Source of the DNA: Bog-950 sp964615305
GTDB lineage: Bacteria > Bacteroidota > Bacteroidia > Chitinophagales > LD1
Length of the DNA stretch: 64,000 nt
Assembly (NCBI GenBank): GCA_964615305.1
Contig: CAZTNA010000006.1
Location: 109,244-173,243 of the forward strand
Direction of reading: 5' to 3'
How positions within the stretch are numbered: position 1 is the stretch's first letter; every line of letters starts with the position of its first letter. The position numbers were made by a program, and so were the translations under genes. The notes under the pieces were generated by a model. The model saw only the letters and a program-made list of their open reading frames with translations, was not told the origin of the DNA and made no database searches. Positions 27,336 through 35,605 of the stretch are shown piece after piece.

Positions 27336-27411
27336 GGTTGGCTGAAGCCACCCCATAATGAGTGCATGATAAGCGGAATAAATACAGTTTTTTTTGCGGG
27401 CTAAAGCCCGC
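27336..27411. repeat. Pair of REP-like palindromes
   Basis: Two short palindromes share a core. GGtTGGCTgaAGCCAcCC (27336-27353) has a TGGCT/AGCCA stem, and GCGGGCTaaAGCCCGC (27396-27411) is a perfect 7-bp inverted repeat with a 2-base loop. The common form is GGCT-(g/a)a-AGCC, the two are 42 bases apart, and both lie in a gene-free gap. This is the arrangement of REP/BIME elements mobilised by RAYT-type IS200-like transposases; no such transposase gene is in the window. The T-run lies on the 5' side of the second palindrome, so it is not a forward terminator. Confidence 0.55.
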
Positions 27412-27423
27412 CAATGTAAACAG

Positions 27424-27450
27424 CCGCCCCTCTCTCGAAGGGCGGTTGTT
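27424..27450 (+). terminator. Probable terminator
   Basis: CCGCCC (27424-27429) and GGGCGG (27440-27445) form a 6-bp GC-only stem with a 10-base loop, followed by TTGTT. It lies about 100 bases after the 26916-27323 gene. The short, interrupted T-run makes it weaker than the terminators at 29956 and 45604. Confidence 0.5.
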
Positions 27451-27567
27451 ACTTTTACATTTCAAATGATAACTACCCAATCTTAGTTTCCATTTCCCCA
27501 GCACTCAATAGCCAAGTAACCGGTTTCCAAATAAAGTTAAGCCCTCGGCCACACTGCGCGCTTGTTT

Positions 27568-27575
27568 TATTTTAG
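27568..27575 (+). promoter_or_regulatory. Putative -7 box adjacent to sensor kinase start
   Basis: TATTTTAG then CGCGGC and the ATG at 27582. If this is a real -7 box, transcription would begin almost at the start codon, giving a leaderless message. The 14-mer around it is identical to 19460-19473. No -33 TTG at good spacing is visible. Confidence 0.3.
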
Positions 27576-27581
27576 CGCGGC

Positions 27582-29171
27582 ATGAATTCGAAACTCGTCA
27601 ACACCATTATAGCCGCCATTATACTGTCGCTGGCCGGGCTTATATACATACAGGTAAAATGGATAAAGCAAAGCTACAGTATGCGCGAAGAAAAGTTTGA
27701 CCAAGGCGTGTATCTGGCTTTGGGCAACGTAAGCAAATCTATTGAGCGCGATGAAGCCATCAACTACTTTGAGGTTGCAGGGTTAAATGATTTTGGCCGC
27801 AGCATGAACAAAATGTACGACACCGTACAATCTATTAAGGCATATACCCCTAAGTTTACTCTGGTAGATTCTGTTGGCCAGCACGCCATGAAATTTGGCT
27901 TTAGCGATACAAGTGGAAACTTTGTGTCAAAGTTTATGGGTAGCATTACTTACTTAAAAGAGAAAGCCGAAAAAATTCATGAAGTAAGTAAAGACAAACA
28001 GGTATTTACTAACCCCGAAGAACGTGAACGGCATCTTATAGCCATGCAGTTTACCAAGTATAATCATCTATTTCAAGACCTGGCCATGCAATTTATGCTT
28101 GATGACAAGTGTCTTAGCCAGCGTGTAAGCAAAAATATGGTGGAGAACCTGCTCAACGAAGAGTTTCGCAAAGAAGGCATAAGCACCCCTTACCAATATG
28201 CCGTGTTCGACAACTGGGCCACCGGTATGCTTTTTGGCAACATGCAGGTAACTAAAGAAGAAGCCAAAGCATCTAACTTTTACTCCATACCGCTTTTCCC
28301 CAATGATTTGTACGAAAACTCAGGTATCATAGTAGTTACATTTCCCGAAAAACGAAACTTCATTTTTCAATCTATATGGCTCATGCTATCGGCCATGGCG
28401 GCTTTTATCTTTATTATACTGTCATCGTTTGCTGGTTCGTTTTACATCATTTACCGGCAAAAAAAATTAGATGAACTAAAAACCGATTTCATCAACAACA
28501 TGACCCACGAGTTCAAAACACCGGTGGCTACCATATCGCTGGCTAGCCAAATGCTCAAAAACGATCGTGTAATTTCGAACCCCGAAAAAATACTGAATTA
28601 TTCCACCATTATAGAAGAAGAAAATAAACGGTTGAGCGGTCATATTGAAAATGTGTTGCAGGTAGCGCGTTTAGACAGGGGCGAGTTTAAACTCAAACTA
28701 TCGCAGGTAGATGTACACCAACTACTCACCGATATTACCGACTCGCTAGAACTGCGCATTCAAAACGAAAACGGTGAACTTCACAAAAACCTTGCTGCCA
28801 CCAAGTTCCAAATTTCGGGCGATGTGTTTCACCTCACCAATGCCTTCTTTAATATTTTTGATAATGCCATTAAATACCGCAATGAAGACAGTCTTAAAAT
28901 AAAAGTAAGCACCCGAAGCACTGGTAAGGGTATTTATATTTCTATTGAAGATAACGGTATTGGTATTTCAAAAGAAAGTCAGAAAAAAGTGTTCGAAAAA
29001 TTTTACCGCGTACCTACCGGTAACATTCACAATGTAAAAGGCTTTGGCCTAGGGCTTAGTTACGTGCATGTAATTGTAAGGGCACATGAAGGCACTGTAA
29101 AAGTAGAAAGCGAACCGGGTATGGGCAGTCGCTTCGAAATTTACCTGCCCTTTGTCGCTGTTAATAAATGA
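27582..29171 (+). CDS. Two-component sensor histidine kinase
   Basis: A 529-residue membrane histidine kinase. TM1 (about 6-25) and TM2 (about 263-291) bound a periplasmic sensor domain of some 235 residues with no recognised fold. No HAMP domain follows TM2. The HisKA domain has the phosphoacceptor H309 (NNMTHEFKTPVATISL), and the ATPase domain shows the N box NIFDNAIKYRN, the G1 box IEDNGIGIS and the G2 box GFGLGLSYV. The response-regulator gene follows after 72 bases, so the two form a pair resembling the RprX-RprY type of Bacteroides. The signal sensed is unknown. Confidence 0.93.
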   Translation: MNSKLVNTIIAAIILSLAGLIYIQVKWIKQSYSMREEKFDQGVYLALGNVSKSIERDEAINYFEVAGLNDFGRSMNKMYDTVQSIKAYTPKFTLVDSVGQHAMKFGFSDTSGNFVSKFMGSITYLKEKAEKIHEVSKDKQVFTNPEERERHLIAMQFTKYNHLFQDLAMQFMLDDKCLSQRVSKNMVENLLNEEFRKEGISTPYQYAVFDNWATGMLFGNMQVTKEEAKASNFYSIPLFPNDLYENSGIIVVTFPEKRNFIFQSIWLMLSAMAAFIFIILSSFAGSFYIIYRQKKLDELKTDFINNMTHEFKTPVATISLASQMLKNDRVISNPEKILNYSTIIEEENKRLSGHIENVLQVARLDRGEFKLKLSQVDVHQLLTDITDSLELRIQNENGELHKNLAATKFQISGDVFHLTNAFFNIFDNAIKYRNEDSLKIKVSTRSTGKGIYISIEDNGIGISKESQKKVFEKFYRVPTGNIHNVKGFGLGLSYVHVIVRAHEGTVKVESEPGMGSRFEIYLPFVAVNK

Positions 29172-29201
29172 TAATCTGTTAGCATAAGTATTAAACGGCA
29201 G

Positions 29202-29209
29202 TAGTTTTG
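29202..29209 (+). promoter_or_regulatory. Possible internal -7 box before response regulator
   Basis: TAGTTTTG is a perfect TAnnTTTG match 35 bases before the ATG at 29244. No TTG lies 17-23 bases upstream. It would allow the regulator to be transcribed independently of the kinase. Confidence 0.3.
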
Positions 29210-29243
29210 AATTGTTAAATCCGAAACCATAAAACCAAACCAT

Positions 29244-29936
29244 ATGACAAACAAGAAAAAAATATTGCTGGTAGAAGATGATACCAATTTGGGCAACCTG
29301 TTACAAGATTCGTTAGAACTAAAAAACTATGAAGTAACCCTCAAGCGCAATGGCGAAGACGGCTTTCATGAATTTAAGAACAACAAATACGACATGTGTC
29401 TGCTTGATGTAATGATGCCCAAGAAAGACGGCTTTACGTTGGCCAAAGACATTCGTAGAATGAACGCTAACGTGCCCGTAATTTTTCTTACAGCCAAAGC
29501 TATGAAAGAAGACACCATAGAAGGGCTTAAACTGGGTGCTGATGACTATATTACCAAGCCCTTTAGCATGGAAGAACTGACCCTGCGCATGGAAAATATT
29601 TTCAAGCGCCTGCCGAAAACTGAAGCCAGCACACAAAACAAATTCAATATTGGTAGGTTTGAGTTCGATAATACCTTGCGTATTCTGAAAATTGGTAACA
29701 AAGAAACCAAACTAACTACTAAAGAGTCTGAATTGCTTAAAATGTTGGCCGTTTACACCGAACGTGTGCTGGAGCGCGAAGTAGCATTAAACGCAGTGTG
29801 GGGTACCGACTCTTACTTTGCCGGCAGAAGTATGGATGTTTACATTGCCAAGTTGCGCAAGTATTTAAAAGAAGATACTAACGTAGAAGTACTCAACATA
29901 CACGGTACTGGTTTTAAACTGATAATAAAAAAGTAG
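29244..29936 (+). CDS. OmpR-family response regulator
   Basis: A 230-residue regulator with a receiver domain (1-120: acidic pocket E11-D12-D13, phosphoacceptor D55 in CLLDVMMP, T83, K105 in YITKPF) and an OmpR/PhoB winged-helix DNA-binding domain (about 130-228; LTTKESELLKMLAVY, and DVYIAKLRKYLKED as the recognition helix region). It is encoded directly after the histidine kinase and is its cognate partner. The operon ends at a strong terminator 20 bases downstream. Confidence 0.95.
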   Translation: MTNKKKILLVEDDTNLGNLLQDSLELKNYEVTLKRNGEDGFHEFKNNKYDMCLLDVMMPKKDGFTLAKDIRRMNANVPVIFLTAKAMKEDTIEGLKLGADDYITKPFSMEELTLRMENIFKRLPKTEASTQNKFNIGRFEFDNTLRILKIGNKETKLTTKESELLKMLAVYTERVLEREVALNAVWGTDSYFAGRSMDVYIAKLRKYLKEDTNVEVLNIHGTGFKLIIKK

Positions 29937-29955
29937 GGGCCAGGCAACCATAAAC

Positions 29956-29989
29956 AAAACCGCCCCGCAGCTTACTTCGGGGCGGTTTT
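29956..29989. terminator. Strong bidirectional intrinsic terminator
   Basis: AAAACCGCCCCG (29956-29967) pairs perfectly with CGGGGCGGTTTT (29978-29989), 12 bp with a 10-base loop. T's follow on the plus strand and, read the other way, on the minus strand. It serves the response-regulator operon from the left and the START-like gene from the right. Confidence 0.93.
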
Positions 29990-30011
29990 GTTTAACAAGG
30001 CATGTATGGCT

Positions 30012-30389
30012 TTAGGCTCCTATAGTATGTTTTAGATCTTCAATTTGCTTATCCCACAAAAAAGTTTGCTCTTTAATCTCTTTGGCTTCGGCAAAGTCGG
30101 TTATCTCTAAAATTGTGTCATTAGCAATCTCCGATTTGTAAACACGAAACATAAAGTATTCGCCTTTAACACTGTCTTCCCAGTGGTATTTTACGTATTC
30201 ATCCTGCTCCATCTCAAATTGGCGTGCCCGCTGAAAAGAACCGTTCCATCCAAAAATGAAAATATCGCCTTGAGAATCGCAATAATCACTGAACCACTGT
30301 GCCAAGTTGGTTGGCTGTGTAACAAACTCAAACAAAATAGAAGGCGAAGATCGGATAATATACTCCAGAGTAAACTGCTTACGAGGCAT
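30012..30389 (-). CDS. START-like / SRPBCC domain protein
   Basis: A 125-residue single-domain protein of the helix-grip (SRPBCC, AHSA1-related) fold. It opens with a beta strand and a short helix (QFTLEYIIRSSPSILFEFVT), has the LAQWFSDYC motif characteristic of AHSA1-like proteins, and ends with a long C-terminal helix (EIKEQTFLWDKQIEDLKHTIG) that lids the ligand cavity. Such proteins are conserved singletons across Bacteroidota, but their ligand and role are unknown. The gene stands alone, with a promoter-like pair just upstream and the shared terminator downstream. Confidence 0.85.
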   Translation of the reverse strand: MPRKQFTLEYIIRSSPSILFEFVTQPTNLAQWFSDYCDSQGDIFIFGWNGSFQRARQFEMEQDEYVKYHWEDSVKGEYFMFRVYKSEIANDTILEITDFAEAKEIKEQTFLWDKQIEDLKHTIGA

Positions 30390-30411
30390 AATACTTAGTT
30401 TTAGATTCGGG

Positions 30412-30442
30412 CAAGAATAGAAAATAAAACTAAACTGCCAAC
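30412..30442 (-). promoter_or_regulatory. Putative promoter of the START-like gene
   Basis: On the minus strand GTTG (30439-30442) is followed after 19 bases by TATTCTTG (30412-30419) and then CCC. Both elements have one mismatch to TTTG-N19-TAnnTTTG. The leader would be about 16 bases. Confidence 0.45.
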
Positions 30443-30457
30443 CGGACAGCAGATGGC

Positions 30458-33010
30458 TTACTTAACTACCGTTAGGTTAAATCCTAAGCGCGCACCGTAG
30501 CGCATTACTTTCTTTTCTTCGAAACCCATTACAAAATCTACTCGTATCAGTTTCAGAATATTGCCAATGCCTATGTCCACTTGAAAATATTGATGGCGGG
30601 TGGGGGTGTACAGTGCGTGAAAACCTATTATTTCATCCAGCTTAAGGGTTCTTATACCGGGTATTTTGTTGAATAAAAAGCCTCCAAAATGGTGTTCTAT
30701 ATGGGCTTCACCAAAATATCTGTCGGTGCTGTGTTTATAGAAGTGAACTAAAAAGAAGCCCAGTAAATCGGTGCCCCCCTGCGACAAAAAGTTGCCGCTA
30801 AAGTGTTTGTAGTCGGCAAAGTCAACCCGTTTGCGGCTGGCAAAGCCACCACCGCCAAAGCGGTAAAACATAGTGCCTACAATTTTCAATGGAATTTTTC
30901 CATAAAGCTGAGCTTCTAGAAAGTCGAAGTTTAAATCACTGAAGCCCTTAATAGGTATAGAGCGCTTATACATTACTAACAACTCTGGGTACTTTGAGCC
31001 AAATCGTATTTTGGCATCGGGGCGGGTAATAAACTTTTGCCCAAACGTAAAATGAAATTTAAGGTCTATTCTAAAACTGTTGTGGCGGGTAACATTATCA
31101 GTAGCATAATTTACTGTGGGTAGCTCTACCCCGTTTGGTGTCAGGTTTTTGTATTGTTTTTTAAAGAAAGTATAAAGACGGGTGTTTTCGAGCGGCAAAC
31201 GCTGCTCATAAGATGCGCTTATAGATCCGTTGATGCCGTTGTAAATTTCTCTGGCATAGCTGAGCTTTACAAAGTTCTGTTCATACAACTTCATAAAATT
31301 TTGACCTAAAAGGAGAGTGTACCAGGTGTTGCCAAACTCGGTCTGTGGCTGTGTGCCGTCAATTTGGCTAATAAACTTACCACCGCTGAGTGTTATGTAT
31401 TCGTCATGCACCTGACTATTGCGAAAAGTGAATGTGCCCATAGCATTAAAATGCCGGTTGCTTAACCCATATCTGAAGACCGGTTCAAATGATAAACGCC
31501 TTTGGTTTTCCCAACTTTTGCGAATGGCAAACCTTAGTTGAAAATTTACACCTTCAACGGTGTTAAAATTTACCAGGTTCAGTAAGCCGGGAAACTCTAC
31601 TTGAAACTTTTTGTTGGTTAATCTTACCACATGACCTGTAAGCAAGCTAAAGAACGATGGCTTGTTGTTTAGCTTGTCGGTGCTATCCTTAAATTCTTTA
31701 GTGTCTTTGAGTTTTTCTATACTGTCTTTGAGGTGGTAGTCGGTAATTTCAAGTTCGGTAAGGGGCACCGGTCTAATGCTGTCCCAATACGATTCTTCGC
31801 GCTTGTTCGCACCATCTTCAATCTTCACTACTTCAGGGGTAAACAGTTTTTGGTCAGCTTTTTTCTCGGCTTTCTTTTTCTGCTTGATAAATTTTTCGGG
31901 CGACTTTACACTGTCGGTTTTAACAAGTGGTTTAGTGGTAGGTATATCAAACGAAGTGTTTAGCTGATAGTTTTTAAAAATGCCCAGAAAATACCCATCG
32001 CCCTTTATGCCTAGCACACCTCCGTTGGCATCGTACCGTTGCTGAGTGGGCAGCCACAAATCATTTTTTACCGGTAAAAAATATTGCGACACCTTCAGTG
32101 TGTCAATATATTCTATGCCGTTGCGCTTTAGCAAAACTAACTCTACCGAATGTATGTTCCAGTTGTCCTCAACTATGCTTAACACACCGCTAAAGCACGG
32201 GTCGTTTTTTCGCTTAGGAGTAACCTGAATTTTATTTACTAAGTAGTCGCCTTCTTTGTATGCGCCCAGCATGTGGTAGTTGTAGTAAAAAAAACCATTG
32301 TCGCTAAGAGGCGAAATAAATGGGCGTTGAGCTATAACCGGTATAGTAATGTCGCGCTCATAAAAATTGAAGAAAAAGTTTTGAGCATTGTTAAAGGTAA
32401 ACCCTCTTGCGTTGCCGCTTACTTTGCTGCTGTAAATTACCTCGTGAAATTTACCGGGTTTTTTGTAGTACAAGCGGCTTTGCGATTCGCTTAAATACAC
32501 TACTCCGTTTTTGCCTACCACAATACCAGCATTTTTAAGTCGTTTCTCTGCCCAAAATGGAGCATCTGTTAACCGTTGAACTCCTTTTACGTACGCATCG
32601 CACGAGTAAGATTCAACAGCGCTAAGAAAATACTTGCGTTTGGCCATTGCTTTTTTAATTACTGCAATAGCGGGGTCTTCGTTACCGTTAATCAGCACAT
32701 CACGAATTTCGTACTGCGCTACCTCCATGCTTACGTTCAGCAATGTGTTACCGGTAATTTTTACACTTTCAACTTTTTGCTTAAAGCCAATGTGATTAAA
32801 CACTACTTCATAATTTCCGGCCGGTAGTTCGAGCATATATTGCCCTTCGGCATTGGCAGACGTGCCGTTGGTAGTGCCTTTAATAAATATGTTAGTGAAG
32901 CCGAGTTTTTCTCCTCTAATATCGGTAACCGTACCGCGTAGAGTATATGCCGATACAAACAACGAACACGTAATTGTAAACAGGAAAACTAAAATGAACC
33001 GTTTAATCAT
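30458..33010 (-). CDS. DUF5686 outer-membrane protein with carboxypeptidase-like regulatory domain
   Basis: An 850-residue exported protein: signal peptide (MIKRFILVFLFTITCSLFVSA), then a CarboxypepD_reg-like beta sandwich (about 22-105, LRGTVTDIRGEKLGFTNIFIKGT). A long region follows that matches the DUF5686 family, with YSCDAYVKGVQRLTDAP near 135, a lysine/aspartate-rich disordered stretch near 365-460, and C-terminal alternating hydrophobic strands typical of an outer-membrane beta barrel. The final residues (ARLGFNLTVVK) fit a barrel strand. The family is common and poorly understood in Bacteroidota; the domain order resembles TonB-dependent receptors without plug or TonB box. It precedes the acyltransferase-esterase gene's tail by 50 bases on the same strand and could be co-transcribed with it. 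Confidence 0.85.
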   Translation of the reverse strand: MIKRFILVFLFTITCSLFVSAYTLRGTVTDIRGEKLGFTNIFIKGTTNGTSANAEGQYMLELPAGNYEVVFNHIGFKQKVESVKITGNTLLNVSMEVAQYEIRDVLINGNEDPAIAVIKKAMAKRKYFLSAVESYSCDAYVKGVQRLTDAPFWAEKRLKNAGIVVGKNGVVYLSESQSRLYYKKPGKFHEVIYSSKVSGNARGFTFNNAQNFFFNFYERDITIPVIAQRPFISPLSDNGFFYYNYHMLGAYKEGDYLVNKIQVTPKRKNDPCFSGVLSIVEDNWNIHSVELVLLKRNGIEYIDTLKVSQYFLPVKNDLWLPTQQRYDANGGVLGIKGDGYFLGIFKNYQLNTSFDIPTTKPLVKTDSVKSPEKFIKQKKKAEKKADQKLFTPEVVKIEDGANKREESYWDSIRPVPLTELEITDYHLKDSIEKLKDTKEFKDSTDKLNNKPSFFSLLTGHVVRLTNKKFQVEFPGLLNLVNFNTVEGVNFQLRFAIRKSWENQRRLSFEPVFRYGLSNRHFNAMGTFTFRNSQVHDEYITLSGGKFISQIDGTQPQTEFGNTWYTLLLGQNFMKLYEQNFVKLSYAREIYNGINGSISASYEQRLPLENTRLYTFFKKQYKNLTPNGVELPTVNYATDNVTRHNSFRIDLKFHFTFGQKFITRPDAKIRFGSKYPELLVMYKRSIPIKGFSDLNFDFLEAQLYGKIPLKIVGTMFYRFGGGGFASRKRVDFADYKHFSGNFLSQGGTDLLGFFLVHFYKHSTDRYFGEAHIEHHFGGFLFNKIPGIRTLKLDEIIGFHALYTPTRHQYFQVDIGIGNILKLIRVDFVMGFEEKKVMRYGARLGFNLTVVK

Positions 33011-33059
33011 AGAATAGCTGCAAAGAAAATTGAATTGAAACGAGAAGCAATAAAAGCAT

Positions 33060-35588
33060 CTAGTTTGTATTTGTGCTTACTTCTGAATTGTTGTTAACAG
33101 GCTTTATGCCTTTGCTTCTAAGATGAGCCAAAATCAGCTGGTAAAACTTATCAGCCAACATGCGGTGTCCTTCAGGGTTGGGGTGTATGTCTGTTTTAGT
33201 AAGCGTCAGGGTGTTGTGCAGCAAATTTTTATACCAGTGGCTCATGTCCCAAAACTCGAAGCCGTGTTTGGCTGCATTTGTTTTTAAATACTCATACTCT
33301 TGCTTGTTAACCGAATCGAGCGGTACCGGTAAAAATACCGACACAGGGGTTATGTTGTATTCGTTACAGTAGGTTTTAATTTTTGTAGAATACCAATTAT
33401 CTATCTGCACGTACTCATTGGTTAACACGGCAGCAATTCGTTTTTCGCTTGATAAGTCTGTTAACCGATGTTTCGAAAATATATTTAGTAGAAATGTGTC
33501 ATTTACATTTTCCCATTTTCTGTCAATGTCCTGAGCCATTTTTACTGCCAGATTTACTTCATCATTGGTGTATCGGAAAGTAAGCAACACATTCGGCTCA
33601 AATTCAAGTGCTTTTAGCTCTAAAAGCGGTACAACTTTGTTTAACCTGTAACCATTTACAGAAAAATTCAAAAGTTCAACTTTTATATTTTTACCGGCAC
33701 TATCTTTAAAACTTAGCTGGCTAAGTTTGTCTTCTGCAACTTGTTCAAATACATCATCATTACTTACGCCTTGCCCCATTTCAATAGAGCCACCGGCAAG
33801 TATTATTCTATACACTGAGTCAGGTTTTGCTTTAGTATAAGTTTTGTCGCGCATGCCACATTCATTTGTGCGAATATCTAAGCTGTTTATAGTTAGCTTC
33901 TTATTTGGTAGATAATCATACCGCAGAACATTGCCCGGATAGCGAATAAGTAATGGATAAACCGATGTTGACCATTGGGTTTTGTCTAAAGCAGTTTTTG
34001 ACGATAGCACCATGTTTCTGCCGGCCAGCAGATTATTGTAGTAGCTCCTTTCTTCAAAGTCTTTATCGGCCTGATTTAAGTTGGTTGTTTTTATTTCTCT
34101 AAACTTTAAATGGCTTAACTCTTCTGCCCACAAATGAGCTCGTGAATGCATGAAAACACATACTGCTACAAACAACCCAATCGTAAGTTTGTGGTTGTTT
34201 ACTATCCAGGATGGTTTTTTGTAAAAAAGAAAGTAGTAAAGCACCACAGCCAACCACCATACAACAAAAATAGCCACAGTTATTAACGTATCTGACTGGG
34301 TTAGTTCAATGTTAGAAAACAGCTGCAGCCAACCGTTTAAAGAAGAGCTAACCCATACAGACCAAAGAATACACATAACAGCAAGCACCCCCACTGATTG
34401 AGCCGCTTTAATGAAAGGTGTTGCTGCCGTAATCTGTTTAAAAGAAGGTATTGCCCGACTTTGCCATTCTGCCTCTGTAGCCACCAGCAATCCAAAACTT
34501 ATCCAAAAAATAGCATCTGTAGCTGTAACCGGAAATGTTCGCATAATCCATAGCCACTGCCAACTGTGCAACTGCCAACTTATTACAAAACAAAGCAGCG
34601 TTACAAAGAACATCTTAAGCGGTAAAGAAGTTTTTCGTATTTTGAAGTAAATAGGATAGAAGAAAATTTTTACAACAAATTCTTTCCAGTAAATATTAAT
34701 TCTATTCCATAAATCTGTAAAGCCGTTAGCAATAAATATGTGATTAAAAATTTCCGGCAGGTTATATCCGTACAGGCAAATTAAACCCAATGAAATATGA
34801 AACAGCCCGAGTATTCGTAACACATACAAAAACTGAGTCATCATATACTGAACAAGTTTAGCACTTGAGTCAATGTTAAATGGAGACACAGACAAGTTGT
34901 GATAAATAAATTTGTAAACCAGATATTGAAGAATCCCTAACAAAAACCATACAGTACCCTTTCTGATTGTTTCTATGGCCGGAACAGAGTAATAACTTGT
35001 TGCAAATACTTTGAAATCAATAACGGGGAAAATAGGCACAGCTAAATTTGACGGCAGCAAAAAGTAATTGATGTGTTGTATAAGTGGGGTTTTGGTGCTG
35101 TTTATTGATTGCTCGTGCAAATAGGATATAGCCCTAAGCATGAAAACACTACCTACAGCTGTAGCCAGCATTCCCCAAAACTTGGTATTAATCGAAAAAA
35201 AATTAGTCAGAAGTACTGCCCAAACTACAATTGCTAATAGTGTTATTAAGGAAATTTTTACCTTAAGGCTGTATGGTATTACTAGTAAACAAAGCATAAC
35301 TACTATGCCCGACAAAATGTAGTATGACCATATACCCTTTATAAATAGCATGGCACATACAACAAACACAAAAGGAAGTGTAAATTTCTTATACCTGTAG
35401 GGGAAAATATAATTTACAAAAGCACCTAAAATTACAACTGTACATATTTGCGCTAACGAAGTTTTTACTTCAACCATACAAGCACGTAAGGTATATGCTC
35501 CCAAGTACACAAGCAGAAAACAGAAAAGCAACACTATCAACTGCTTGTTTTCTCTTATAGTTGAATTTTGTTCTTGTGTAGTCTTCAT
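33060..35588 (-). CDS. MBOAT-like acyltransferase fused to SGNH esterase
   Basis: An 842-residue membrane enzyme. Residues 15-480 hold about ten or more transmembrane segments, with the MBOAT-like stretch DLWNRINIYWKEFVVKIFFY (292-311) and the candidate catalytic histidine H341 in SWQLHSWQWLW. From about 590 it continues as an extracytoplasmic SGNH/GDSL-type domain: block I LAGGSIEMGQG (S601), block II SVNGYRL (G646), block III FRYTNDEV (N675) and block V DIHPNPEGHRM (D800, H802). This resembles AlgI plus AlgJ/AlgX-type O-acetylation machinery joined in one chain. I infer transfer of acyl groups across the membrane to a surface glycan made by the divergent operon. Start codons of the two units are only 17 bases apart. 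The fusion orientation and substrate are inferred. Confidence 0.82.
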   Translation of the reverse strand: MKTTQEQNSTIRENKQLIVLLFCFLLVYLGAYTLRACMVEVKTSLAQICTVVILGAFVNYIFPYRYKKFTLPFVFVVCAMLFIKGIWSYYILSGIVVMLCLLVIPYSLKVKISLITLLAIVVWAVLLTNFFSINTKFWGMLATAVGSVFMLRAISYLHEQSINSTKTPLIQHINYFLLPSNLAVPIFPVIDFKVFATSYYSVPAIETIRKGTVWFLLGILQYLVYKFIYHNLSVSPFNIDSSAKLVQYMMTQFLYVLRILGLFHISLGLICLYGYNLPEIFNHIFIANGFTDLWNRINIYWKEFVVKIFFYPIYFKIRKTSLPLKMFFVTLLCFVISWQLHSWQWLWIMRTFPVTATDAIFWISFGLLVATEAEWQSRAIPSFKQITAATPFIKAAQSVGVLAVMCILWSVWVSSSLNGWLQLFSNIELTQSDTLITVAIFVVWWLAVVLYYFLFYKKPSWIVNNHKLTIGLFVAVCVFMHSRAHLWAEELSHLKFREIKTTNLNQADKDFEERSYYNNLLAGRNMVLSSKTALDKTQWSTSVYPLLIRYPGNVLRYDYLPNKKLTINSLDIRTNECGMRDKTYTKAKPDSVYRIILAGGSIEMGQGVSNDDVFEQVAEDKLSQLSFKDSAGKNIKVELLNFSVNGYRLNKVVPLLELKALEFEPNVLLTFRYTNDEVNLAVKMAQDIDRKWENVNDTFLLNIFSKHRLTDLSSEKRIAAVLTNEYVQIDNWYSTKIKTYCNEYNITPVSVFLPVPLDSVNKQEYEYLKTNAAKHGFEFWDMSHWYKNLLHNTLTLTKTDIHPNPEGHRMLADKFYQLILAHLRSKGIKPVNNNSEVSTNTN

Positions 35589-35605
35589 TTTCAGCTAATA
35601 TATAA

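Noticed and set aside
27388..27411. T-run plus perfect palindrome as a terminator
   Set aside because: The T's precede the stem on the plus strand and would be A's after it on the minus strand, so the order is wrong for termination in either direction; treated as a REP-like palindrome.
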